A stretch of 64,000 bases of DNA, taken from Cytophagaceae bacterium. GTDB taxonomy: Bacteria > Bacteroidota > Bacteroidia > Cytophagales > UBA9547. Positions 19,672-28,259 of this stretch are shown here, one piece after another; position 1 is the stretch's first letter; each line of letters begins with the position of its first letter. The DNA is taken from positions 316,359 through 380,358 of the forward strand of contig JAIYAU010000025.1 of NCBI GenBank assembly GCA_027488865.1. The letters are read 5' to 3'. Position numbers and translations under genes: made by a program. The notes under the pieces are model-generated. The model saw only the letters and a program-made list of their open reading frames with translations. It was not told the DNA's origin and did not search any database.

Positions 19672-21960
19672 TTATTTTGTTACAAGTTTTTTAAACTCTT
19701 CATTATTTACCACTATAGGATATTTTCTACGAAGCTCTTCCAACCATTTCTTCTCAAGATAATTTTGAAAATCAGAAATAACCATACCTCTTGACTCTTC
19801 GAAAGTTTTTTGACGAGGAGCTTCTATGGCATTAATCACTACATAAACAAGGCGATCATTTTCTTTTAGGGTATAATTACCATATTTCCATTCTACTTTA
19901 TCAACAAACTGGTTTTCAGTTTTTTGAAACTTACTTTCGGTAATCTGAAGATTTAATGCTTTACCTTCATTTAAAATCTTTTCAAGTGATTTTTTTGAAT
20001 TTGAGTATAATTTGGCTTTCGCAACCGCTGGGAAAGTTTTCAAAACCAATCCATTATCGCTCAATACAAATTTAGCTGTATCAATTCCCTTTTTAGTTAA
20101 ATATGACTTAATGGTGTTTAAACGTTTGGCTCCAATGTCGCGTTTTTCGCCTTTTACACCACCTACTTGAATTTCGGTGTAAATATGTTTATCTCTTACC
20201 ATTGTATTCGCAATAAGGTCTAATACTGATCTGCCTTTAGCATCCAAGGAATCAATATTTTTTGCAAATGAAATAGCATCAGGCTTTGGCTCATTTAATG
20301 GATACAGATTTTTTTGTAAAAATATTTTCAATTTATCTAAAATATCATTGTTAGCACAATTGTAAACCACAGCGTCAGCGCGTTCATTCCAGCGATATTG
20401 CTCACGATTATTTGCAAAATATTCTTTAAGTCCAGCAGTATCTTGTACAGCTTTTGTCCAAACCTTCTCGTCCATTAATTGAAACAGCAATATGCCGTCC
20501 CTATATTCTTTGACCAAATTTTTGTAATCCGGATATTTTGCGGGTAAATTTTGTTCTTCATTCTCAATTAAAGTCTTGTCTACATATTCGTTATACAATT
20601 GTTTCATCAAAAATCCTGGGGTGTGATTTACCTTTGGTTTTTGACGTTCTTTTACAAACTTATAAAAGTCCCTTACTAAGTATTTTTGACCCTTAATTGA
20701 AAATAAATCCAAAGTAGTTTCGACAGCAGTTTCACTATAAGTCCATTGACCTTTTACCAAATTAGAATCCGCTTTGGCCACTACAATTTGTAAATTTTTA
20801 GCATTTTCAACCAAATTATTTTCCCTTTTAAGTCTTTTTAAGAAAAAAGCCTTGTTTAAATCTGACCTTGAGTCTTTTGATACTTTAGTTTTTAATGTTG
20901 GTTCCAAATTAGCAAAAGAATCTAGTCCTTTTCTTTCAAGTAATTTGATAATATGCCAGCCATAAGGAGTTTGAATCGGTTGGGTATAGTCACCAACATT
21001 CTTAAGGCTAAACGCGGCATCTTCAAAGGTAGGTATCATATTACCAGTTCCAAACCAAGGTAGTTCACCTCCATTGCTTTTAGAGCGTTGATCATCAGAA
21101 AATTGACTACAAAGTGTTTCCCATTTTTCTCCACTTTTTAATTTTTCATAAATTTCATTTACCTTCTTTACAGCCGCCAATGAATCTTCAACAGCCTCTC
21201 CTTCCGTAGACCTAACCATAATATGAGCAGCTCGTACTTGTCCTTGAGAGGGGCGTTTATTATGTACCTTTATTAAATGATATCCAAACTTAGTTCTAAC
21301 TGGGTAAGAAACCTCTCCCACCTTGGTTTTAAATGCAGCGTCCTCAAATGGATAGACCATTTGTAACGAAGTAAAATAGCCCAAATTCCCTAAATTAGTT
21401 TTGGCTGATGGATCTTGTGAATTAGCCTTGGCAACAGCACCGAAGTCCTCTCCCTTTAAAATTCTGGCTCTTAGGTCCATTATTTTTGTGTAAGCTTTTA
21501 AGGTATCCTCGGGTTCCGCATCTTCTGCTAGGTTAATTAAGAGGTGTGATGCATTAATTTCCTCACTCATTCTCTGATAAGCCTCATTTACCAGCTTTTC
21601 TGTAACACCCTTCTCCTTTAAATAAGGTTGTGCCAATTGTTTTTTATAACCATCCAACTCCTTGTTAAAGGAAGCAGCTGTATCGTATCCTAGTGATTCA
21701 GCCTCAATAACCTTTAGTTTAAAATTTTTATATAGCTCTAGATATTCATTGAGGCTTTTTTCAGTAAAAGCACTATCCTCCTTTGAATTATTTTTATTAT
21801 AAACGTATAAAAACTCTGATGTATTTACAGTTTTGTTTCCCACTGTTAAAAGAGAGGGTTCTTGTTTTACGACTGATGTAGTCGTTTTGGTAGATTTACA
21901 GCCATATATAAGTGCTAAAGAAATCAAAACTATCGCACCAAAAAACTTAATCATTTTCAT
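19672..21960 (-). CDS. Lipoprotein with two parvulin domains (PpiC type)
   Basis: 762 residues from the ATG at 21960; a GTG eleven codons upstream is also open but would spoil the signal peptide. Lipobox ALIYGC, a helical SurA-like N-part, then parvulin 1 (INASHLLINLAEDAEPEDT ... FGYHLIKVHNKRP) and parvulin 2 (VRAAHIMVRSTEGEAVEDS ... YGWHIIKLLERKG) ending near residue 345. The C-terminal 400 residues are helical with no known domain. It is the first gene of the minus-strand foldase operon and likely the main outer-membrane-protein chaperone encoded here. Confidence 0.9.
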   Translation of the reverse strand: MKMIKFFGAIVLISLALIYGCKSTKTTTSVVKQEPSLLTVGNKTVNTSEFLYVYNKNNSKEDSAFTEKSLNEYLELYKNFKLKVIEAESLGYDTAASFNKELDGYKKQLAQPYLKEKGVTEKLVNEAYQRMSEEINASHLLINLAEDAEPEDTLKAYTKIMDLRARILKGEDFGAVAKANSQDPSAKTNLGNLGYFTSLQMVYPFEDAAFKTKVGEVSYPVRTKFGYHLIKVHNKRPSQGQVRAAHIMVRSTEGEAVEDSLAAVKKVNEIYEKLKSGEKWETLCSQFSDDQRSKSNGGELPWFGTGNMIPTFEDAAFSLKNVGDYTQPIQTPYGWHIIKLLERKGLDSFANLEPTLKTKVSKDSRSDLNKAFFLKRLKRENNLVENAKNLQIVVAKADSNLVKGQWTYSETAVETTLDLFSIKGQKYLVRDFYKFVKERQKPKVNHTPGFLMKQLYNEYVDKTLIENEEQNLPAKYPDYKNLVKEYRDGILLFQLMDEKVWTKAVQDTAGLKEYFANNREQYRWNERADAVVYNCANNDILDKLKIFLQKNLYPLNEPKPDAISFAKNIDSLDAKGRSVLDLIANTMVRDKHIYTEIQVGGVKGEKRDIGAKRLNTIKSYLTKKGIDTAKFVLSDNGLVLKTFPAVAKAKLYSNSKKSLEKILNEGKALNLQITESKFQKTENQFVDKVEWKYGNYTLKENDRLVYVVINAIEAPRQKTFEESRGMVISDFQNYLEKKWLEELRRKYPIVVNNEEFKKLVTK

Positions 21961-22203
21961 AAGATTAAAAAGCAATTTTGAAATTAACCACAAGTTTAGT
22001 AATTTTTATGTTAACAAGTCAATACAATTAATTATTTGTTATCCACATTTATTAAAATTTACATCATAACGATATAAATCTTTGGATATTGTATAACCCG
22101 ATTCATTCTATCAACCTTTTGGCTATTAATTTAATAAATGTGAAGATTATTCTTTTTTTTTTAAGATTAATAGATGAATTTTGGCGCTCAAAACAAAAAA
22201 TAA

Positions 22204-22635
22204 ATGAAAGCAGAAATACATACCGAAAAAGGTGTAATGAAAGTAGAATTTTTTGAAAAGGATGCTCCATTAGCAGTTAAAAACTTCACGGATTTAGCCA
22301 AAAAGGGATTTTATGATGGACTAGTTTTTCATAGGGTGATTCCAAATTTTATGGTTCAAGGTGGTTGTCCTAACGGCCTTGGTAATGGAGGTCCAGGTTA
22401 TACCATCCCTTGCGAACTTACTGGAGAAAATCAATATCATGATAGAGGTGTGTTATCCATGGCTCATGCTGGCAGAAATACAGGTGGTTCACAGTTCTTT
22501 ATTTGTCATAATCGAGAAAACACCAAACACCTTGACCGTAACCATACAGTATTTGGCAAGGTGGTAGATGGAGTTGAAATCGTAGACCAAATCAAACAAA
22601 GGGATAAAATAGTAAAAATTCTAGTAACTGATTAG
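22204..22635 (+). CDS. Cyclophilin-type peptidyl-prolyl isomerase
   Basis: 143 residues, a compact bacterial cyclophilin: GLVFHRVIPNFMVQGGCPNG, GVLSMAHAGRNTGGSQFFI (active-site Arg, Phe, Gln) and HTVFGKVVDGVEIVDQI. There is no signal peptide, so it acts in the cytosol. Unrelated in fold to the parvulins encoded opposite it, yet divergent from them across about 240 bp, so two prolyl-isomerase families share an intergenic region. Confidence 0.96.
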   Translation: MKAEIHTEKGVMKVEFFEKDAPLAVKNFTDLAKKGFYDGLVFHRVIPNFMVQGGCPNGLGNGGPGYTIPCELTGENQYHDRGVLSMAHAGRNTGGSQFFICHNRENTKHLDRNHTVFGKVVDGVEIVDQIKQRDKIVKILVTD

Positions 22636-22647
22636 TCTAAATACAAG

Positions 22648-22686
22648 AACAGATTAGGGTATTTGAATTATTTACCTTAATCTGTT
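22648..22686. terminator. Bidirectional terminator candidate
   Basis: A 14-bp stem with one G-T pair (22648-22661 with 22673-22686) between the convergent cyclophilin and proline dehydrogenase genes. The right arm covers the proline dehydrogenase stop codon. T-tracts are modest on both sides. Confidence 0.65.
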
Positions 22687-23872
22687 AATCTAATTTTGCA
22701 GACTTTCGTCTCCTTATCTCCTCTTTAATTATCTGCAGCTCCTTACTTGCTTGTCCATTTATGGATTTGTTTTCCTCCGCTCTTCGAAACAAATAAGGTA
22801 GCAATTTATAAATTGGACCATATGGTAAATACTTTGAAACCTGAAACCCATAATTTGCCAAGTTATAAGAAATATGATCTCCCATACCATAAAGCTGTGC
22901 AAAGTAGATTCTCTTAGAAAATTCTTGATCCATTTCCGCCGTCAGCGAGGCCAAAAGTTCGTTACTTTTTTCATTGTGGCTACCAGCACATAGATATATG
23001 AATGGAATGTAAATACAACAAAAAGCCAAAGCTGCGTTATATGCCCTATCCGTTTCTCCTTTGGAACGATGAATTTTAGAAACAATATCATTTTTAGCTG
23101 CATAGGCATTCTCCTTTTCCAAATAAGCCCCCCTAACTAGTTTTACACCTAAATAAAAGCCATTCGCAAGAGCCATTTCATAACATTCCTGTAAATGAGA
23201 CAACTTGTCTTCGCGGTACATTTGAAAAGTATTAAAAACTATTGCTTGTTCCTTATTATGTTTTTTCATTGCCTCTAACGACAATGAATCAATAACATCT
23301 TGAATCCAACTTTCTTCAGCATCTATGAGCAGTTTTACTTTGTATGCAGCTGCTGTTTCACAAATTTTATAAAATCTATCTTTAAACTCCTGATACTCGA
23401 TAGACTCTTTTGCAGTTAATGTCTGTTGGCTTTGTACCTTTTGTATTAAATCAAAATTGCCGATTGCTGTACATTTAAAAACAGCAAAGCTAGCCTCTGG
23501 ATTATCACGAACCCATTTGATGCTTTTTAATATTTCATGCATTGAGTTTAGAAATGCCTTTTTAGAATTTTCTCCTTCAATGGAATAATCTGGAATTATA
23601 CCAATTTTAGACTTTACTAATAAATTGGCCGTATTTTTACAATCATCTAGCGATTCACCCCCACAAAATTGCTTAAAAAGTGTATGTTTTATTATAAATT
23701 TTATAGGAATATGAAACAATAAAGCGGATTTTATTAAAAATGTGCCTATCTTTGTAAACATTTCACTATTCATAACTGCAAATATCCAGCGGGTTATAAA
23801 CAACTCCCAATTGGATTTAGCAACAAATGCTATAGTGGTATTTTCAAAAGAAATTGTGAATCTTTTATTCAT
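22685..23872 (-). CDS. Proline dehydrogenase
   Basis: 395 residues, monofunctional PutA-type flavoenzyme oxidising proline to pyrroline-5-carboxylate and feeding electrons to quinone. Key features of the TIM barrel are LLIDAEESW, GVKLVRGAYLEKE, the FAQLYGMGDH stretch and the C-terminal YLPYGPIYKLLPYLFRRAEEN. The partner P5C dehydrogenase is not nearby. It diverges from the DAHP synthase gene over 62 bp. ATG start. Confidence 0.93.
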   Translation of the reverse strand: MNKRFTISFENTTIAFVAKSNWELFITRWIFAVMNSEMFTKIGTFLIKSALLFHIPIKFIIKHTLFKQFCGGESLDDCKNTANLLVKSKIGIIPDYSIEGENSKKAFLNSMHEILKSIKWVRDNPEASFAVFKCTAIGNFDLIQKVQSQQTLTAKESIEYQEFKDRFYKICETAAAYKVKLLIDAEESWIQDVIDSLSLEAMKKHNKEQAIVFNTFQMYREDKLSHLQECYEMALANGFYLGVKLVRGAYLEKENAYAAKNDIVSKIHRSKGETDRAYNAALAFCCIYIPFIYLCAGSHNEKSNELLASLTAEMDQEFSKRIYFAQLYGMGDHISYNLANYGFQVSKYLPYGPIYKLLPYLFRRAEENKSINGQASKELQIIKEEIRRRKSAKLD

Positions 23873-23934
23873 AGTGGTTGTTTGATGTAATTAGTACGAA
23901 AAATTGAGATTTCCGATTTAAAAAATTTGCGATT

Positions 23935-25035
23935 ATGGGTTTAGAAGAGATTAGGCCGATTGAACAGTGGACAGGAAATAATGGTATAAAACCTTTTGTA
24001 ATAGCTGGTCCTTGTAGTGCAGAAACTCCAGAACAATTGATGGAGACTGCCAAATTATTAAAAAAGCACAACGTAGACGCACTTCGCGCTGGTATTTGGA
24101 AACCACGCACAAGACCAAATGGCTTTGAAGGAAATGGAGTTGAAGCCCTAAAATGGATTGCAGAGGTAAAAAAAGAAACTGGACTACCATTTGCAACAGA
24201 AGTAGGTTCGGCGTTACACGTAGAAGTAGCGTTAAAATACGGATGTGACATTTTATGGATTGGTGCTCGCACTACCGTAAATCCATTTAGTGTTCAAGAA
24301 ATTGCTGATTCGCTTAAAGGTGTTGATATTCCTGTTTTGGTTAAAAACCCAATGAATCCTGATTTGAATCTTTGGATTGGCGCCTTAGAAAGGATTTATA
24401 ACGCAGGTATCCGCAGTGTTGGCGCAATACATAGAGGATTTTCAAGCTTTGAAAAAACAAAATTCAGAAATGTCCCTAACTGGATGATTCCTTTGGAATT
24501 AAAGCGTCAATTCCCTCATTTACCGTTATTATGTGATCCAAGTCATATAGGTGGTAGTCGTGACCTAATTTATGACATAAGCCAACGTGCGTTAGACTTA
24601 AATTTTGATGGATTAATTGTTGAATCACATATCGATCCTGACAAAGCTTGGAGCGATGCTGCACAACAAGTTACTCCTGAGGTTTTTGGAAATATAATGG
24701 CAGAGTTAAAGGTTCGTAAAGAGTCATCTGACAATGTAGAATTTACTAGCCAACTAGAGCAACTGAGGGGCAAAATAAATAATCTTGATAAAGAATTTGT
24801 TGAGTTGATGGGTCAAAGAATGGCGTTAGCTGAGAAAATCGGTGAATATAAAAAAGAAAACAATGTCGCCACCTACCAAGTAGATCGTTGGACAGAAATA
24901 TTCAACACGCGTAAAGAGTGGGCCAAAAAAATGGGCGTTAATGAAGACTTCGTTGCTGAAATGTTCAAATTGATTCATGAGGAATCAGTAAGAAAGCAAG
25001 AGGAAATCATTAATAACCTTACAGAAAATGCTTAA
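23935..25035 (+). CDS. Bifunctional DAHP synthase / chorismate mutase
   Basis: 366 residues joining a type I-beta DAHP synthase (about 1-260: FVIAGPCSAETPEQL, RAGIWKPRTRPNGFEG, ILWIGARTTVNPFSVQ, PLLCDPSHIGGSRDL) to an AroQ-type chorismate mutase (about 275-366: LRGKINNLDKEFVELMGQR, LAEKIGEYKKE). The first half makes DAHP for the shikimate pathway; the second converts chorismate to prephenate and usually serves as the allosteric sensor for prephenate. The C-terminal placement of the mutase is the known Bacteroidota arrangement. Confidence 0.96.
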   Translation: MGLEEIRPIEQWTGNNGIKPFVIAGPCSAETPEQLMETAKLLKKHNVDALRAGIWKPRTRPNGFEGNGVEALKWIAEVKKETGLPFATEVGSALHVEVALKYGCDILWIGARTTVNPFSVQEIADSLKGVDIPVLVKNPMNPDLNLWIGALERIYNAGIRSVGAIHRGFSSFEKTKFRNVPNWMIPLELKRQFPHLPLLCDPSHIGGSRDLIYDISQRALDLNFDGLIVESHIDPDKAWSDAAQQVTPEVFGNIMAELKVRKESSDNVEFTSQLEQLRGKINNLDKEFVELMGQRMALAEKIGEYKKENNVATYQVDRWTEIFNTRKEWAKKMGVNEDFVAEMFKLIHEESVRKQEEIINNLTENA

Positions 25036-25051
25036 GTAAATCTTAACATCT

Positions 25052-25090
25052 AAAAAAAGGGGGCTGATTAAAATCAGCCCCCTTTTTTTT
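25052..25090 (+). terminator. Strong Rho-independent terminator
   Basis: A perfect GC-rich stem (GGGGGCTGAT with ATCAGCCCCC, extended by A-T pairs) around a 4-nt loop and followed by eight T. It ends the DAHPS-CM transcript and could also act on the minus strand. Confidence 0.93.
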
Positions 25091-25100
25091 GCTACTAAGA

Positions 25101-25165
25101 TCGTACTACAATTTTAACTTAGCATTTGATTTTTAACTAGTTAAAAGCCTATAATTGAAATTTCT
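25101..25165 (+). repeat. Direct repeat, left copy (65 bp)
   Basis: Sixty of 65 bases match 26618-26682. The right copy covers the upstream region and first codons of the outer-membrane gene at 26672; this left copy ends in the same TTG AAA TTT CT start, then runs into an unrelated 19-codon reading. It looks like a duplicated promoter/start segment left when the DUF4274 islet arrived. Confidence 0.85.
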
Positions 25166-25230
25166 AATGGCCTTCGAGAATGCTAAAGCATTTCATCTCT
25201 TGTTTTTCAAATAAGACGAAACCTCAGTTG

Positions 25231-25794
25231 TTAAGTGCTGTTTTTCTCTTTTCTTTTTAGCTTTTTTGCTTCTCGCTTTAAGTATCTTCGTCTACTACGC
25301 CACATCATAATGTCTTGAATTATACGACTCAAATAAAAAGGAACAAATCCTTTTGTTGGTGATTTGAGTTCCGAAGGCATTTTGCCCCAACCTTCATAAG
25401 TTTTTTCCCAATCAATACAATGTGATTTTAAGGTAGGATCAAATTTTAAGCGACTTTGCTTAAATGAATTATTATTAAACTTTGAAACAATTTTTTGCAA
25501 TAGTTCAAACGTCTTTATTTCATAAGACGCAATCGTTTTATTTGTATATCTTAAGTAAAAATCAGGTTCAGCTCGCCAAAATATTAAACTAGCAGTTCCT
25601 TTGTCACACTTTTCGCTATCAATAATCAAATTCAATATTTCATCTCCATCATCCCAATTGTATTTGTCCGCAAGATAATATTGCTCTATTGAGCTAAGTT
25701 TCTTGAACAAGGTTATGTCAACCTGTTTCTCCTGAACAGAAAGTTCTATGAAATTATCAAGAATGTATTTTTCCCTTGTTGGTAATATAATCAT
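25231..25794 (-). CDS. DUF4274-like protein
   Basis: 187 residues, soluble, with a very basic C-terminus (SRRRYLKREAKKLKRKEK). The centre matches the DUF4274 pattern: YYLADKYNWDDGDEILNLII followed by SEKCDKGTASLIFWRAEPDF. The function of that domain is unknown to me; similar small cytosolic proteins often appear as immunity or accessory proteins, but nothing here proves that. It is the only gene inside the repeat-flanked islet (25101-26682). Confidence 0.72.
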   Translation of the reverse strand: MIILPTREKYILDNFIELSVQEKQVDITLFKKLSSIEQYYLADKYNWDDGDEILNLIIDSEKCDKGTASLIFWRAEPDFYLRYTNKTIASYEIKTFELLQKIVSKFNNNSFKQSRLKFDPTLKSHCIDWEKTYEGWGKMPSELKSPTKGFVPFYLSRIIQDIMMWRSRRRYLKREAKKLKRKEKNST

Positions 25795-26617
25795 CTTGTT
25801 TTTGAAATTAAAATACCAGCCAACAATTATGTTTCCGAAATTTCATAAATATCCGCTACATGAGTTATTGGCTTTTAAGTTAATATTTTGATTTATTAAA
25901 CAAGTTTACTCCAAATTTTCTACAAATCCAATCTATCCAAAGGCGAAATAATTTGTTTAAATCCTTTGTTGGTTACCTGTGTATTAATCTTTGTCGTTTT
26001 ACTGCATCTATTCCCTAACTGGCTTTAGTATGCATGAGTTCTTTATCTTTTAGCTTTCGATTTCTGCATTTAAATACATACAAGTTACAGATTTAAGCCT
26101 CCATATTTTACTAACTCATGGGTTGCGAAAATATCAGTATATGGAGGGGTTTACGCAATAGAAATTGTCTGAACCAAGTTGTAGCGAATTTAAGAATTGG
26201 CATAATTATGCATTTGATTCGAAGCTTTTTAAATATTGAGCGCAATTAAAAACTTTAATCTCTAAGAATTATCCTATTGTATGGTTATCGAATGATGCTT
26301 GGAAGATCATTGGATGATGACCGTAGGATAGGCTGCATTTTGAGGTTTTGAGTTATCCTTTATATACACTTTTTACAATCGGAAATCTTTGTTAAATCTA
26401 ATTTTTCAATAAACGGTCTCAAAATTGTAATTTCATACACATAAATTACTCATAATTGAATCTCTTTTTTTAAGTTTTCCTACCCAGTGTTTTCAAACAA
26501 AAACCCACCAAAAAAGCAAGATCAGTATAAACATGCTAAATTTCAGGTTGTTACAGTTGAAATATCTGTTTCCTTACAAAGCTTAACTAAAAGTAATTTT
26601 ATCAAAATTTTTAATTA
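25795..26617. other. AT-rich gene-free part of the islet
   Basis: About 820 bp with no open frame worth calling on either strand. The only structure I see is a 9-bp inverted repeat (26098-26106 with 26139-26147) around a 32-nt loop. No transposase or integrase remnant is visible. Confidence 0.5.
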
Positions 26618-26682
26618 TCGTATTACAATTTTAACTTAGCATTTGATTTTTAACTAATTAAAACCCAAGAATTGAAATTTCT
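26618..26682 (+). repeat. Direct repeat, right copy (65 bp)
   Basis: Partner of 25101-25165 with five mismatches. It holds the region just upstream of, and the first four codons of, the DUF6268-like gene, so this is probably the original copy. Confidence 0.85.
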
Positions 26683-27718
26683 TTACCTTCTCATATTTAA
26701 TCTATTATTTTTGGTAATCATGTCCTTTGGCCAAGAGGATAGTCTCAACTCTATTGAAGATTTTTCACAATTTTCTGGAGAAATGGAAGAGTTATCTAAT
26801 GCCTCTTCTTTTTGCACCTCAAAAATTCTTGGTGGTACCCCTTCTAAACTGATTTCGTTGGGTTATGATGTAATAGGGCCTACAACCATAACCGCAACAG
26901 AAGGTAACGAAAAGTCTGAAATGAGGTTTATACATGGAACAAGGGCGTTGGCTAATTTTCCAGTAATTTCTAAAAGCAAACTAACGGTCAACCTTGGTGC
27001 CAATTACTGGCAAACAACTTTTCAACCAAGAAATATTGGCAATAATTCTTATTATTATCACACGCTCCTTGAAAAGTGGCACAGTGCTGGAATCAATTTT
27101 ACCATTTTTAAGCCATTAGATCGTAAACACTACCTATTGCTTAATACCACACATGATTACAACAGTAACTTCATCAATGGGTTTATTCCGACATTTGAAG
27201 ATGTTAAACATGGAGCTACCTTGGCCTTTGGCTGGAAAAAACATGACCGATCTATGTTTGCAATTGGAATCTCTCGAACTTATCGAGCTGGTCAGCCTAA
27301 TATTGTACCTATAATACTATATAATTACTCCGCACCAAATCGTAAATGGGGTGTAGAGCTACTCATGCCTGCAAGGGCCCACTACAGACGAAATGTAAAC
27401 GCTAGAAGTATTTTCCTGCTTGGATACGAACTTGAGGGCAACAGTTACACCTTGTATGAACAAAAAATCGCCACTACCGGCAATCGTCAAAAAGTAGAAT
27501 GGAGGCGATCAGAATTAAGATTTAGGGCAATTTATGAAATATCTTTACAAAAATTTATTTGGCTTTCAGTTCAAGCCGGATATTGTCATTTTAATACCTT
27601 TAATATAGACCAAACTGATATATTTAGGGGATTTGGAGGCAACCAATCCTATTTATTGGAAAACAATGTAAATGGTACCCCTTACGCCCAAGTAAGTATA
27701 AATCTTGTAAGTCCTTAA
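26672..27718 (+). CDS. DUF6268-type outer-membrane beta-barrel protein
   Basis: 348 residues with a signal peptide (MKFLYLLIFNLLFLVIMSFG) and a series of amphipathic strands ending at YAQVSINLVSP. The pattern of the mature part (LTVNLGANYWQTTF, AGINFTIFKPLDRKHYLLL, WGVELLMPARAHYRRN) matches the DUF6268 barrel family as I remember it. Function is unknown. The TTG start lies within the direct repeat, and the DUF2147 gene follows after 13 bp, so the two are probably co-transcribed. Confidence 0.82.
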   Translation: MKFLYLLIFNLLFLVIMSFGQEDSLNSIEDFSQFSGEMEELSNASSFCTSKILGGTPSKLISLGYDVIGPTTITATEGNEKSEMRFIHGTRALANFPVISKSKLTVNLGANYWQTTFQPRNIGNNSYYYHTLLEKWHSAGINFTIFKPLDRKHYLLLNTTHDYNSNFINGFIPTFEDVKHGATLAFGWKKHDRSMFAIGISRTYRAGQPNIVPIILYNYSAPNRKWGVELLMPARAHYRRNVNARSIFLLGYELEGNSYTLYEQKIATTGNRQKVEWRRSELRFRAIYEISLQKFIWLSVQAGYCHFNTFNIDQTDIFRGFGGNQSYLLENNVNGTPYAQVSINLVSP

Positions 27719-27731
27719 TTTAATTAACCAT

Positions 27732-28184
27732 ATGAACAAAATAATATTCCCTTTCATCTGTATACTTCTAATAGGCATTAGCACACTCAAAGCACAAAAT
27801 AATGCCGACGACATTATAGGTATTTGGCTACCCGGCCATGGCAAAGCCAGAATACATATTACCAAAAAAGATAATAAATATAATGGACGAATTGTATGGC
27901 TTAAAGAACCTAATAATAGCGAGGGAAAACCCAAAGTTGACAAAAACAACCCAGATGAAAGTAAAAGAACTGTTCCGTTGCTAGGTTATTATATTTTAAA
28001 AAACTTTGAATATACAGATCAAGCATGGGAAAAAGGCACCATATATGACCCAGACAATGGGAGTGTGTATGACTGTGTTATTAAAATGAGTGACAATAAT
28101 ACCCTAGACGTTCGTGGGTACATAGGTGTATCTTTATTTGGCAGGACCGATACTTGGAAAAGACTCAAAGTAAAAGGCCAGTAA
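27732..28184 (+). CDS. DUF2147 secreted protein
   Basis: 150 residues: a signal peptide (MNKIIFPFICILLIGISTLKA) and a single DUF2147 domain with IIGIWLPGHGKARIHI, YNGRIVWLKEP, YILKNFEYTDQAWEKGTIYDP and LDVRGYIGVSLFGRTDTWKR. The domain is a small lipocalin-like beta-barrel common in periplasms; its ligand is unknown. It is the second gene after the outer-membrane barrel. Confidence 0.92.
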   Translation: MNKIIFPFICILLIGISTLKAQNNADDIIGIWLPGHGKARIHITKKDNKYNGRIVWLKEPNNSEGKPKVDKNNPDESKRTVPLLGYYILKNFEYTDQAWEKGTIYDPDNGSVYDCVIKMSDNNTLDVRGYIGVSLFGRTDTWKRLKVKGQ

Positions 28185-28259
28185 GGAATATCTTACTCTA
28201 CAGGTACATTTATTATTAAGGTTAATATATTTTACTTCATAAAAAAACTAATTGCAATA

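Noticed and set aside
25101-26682. Insertion sequence between the 65-bp repeats
   Set aside because: No transposase reading, no terminal inverted repeats; 65 bp is too long for a usual target-site duplication.
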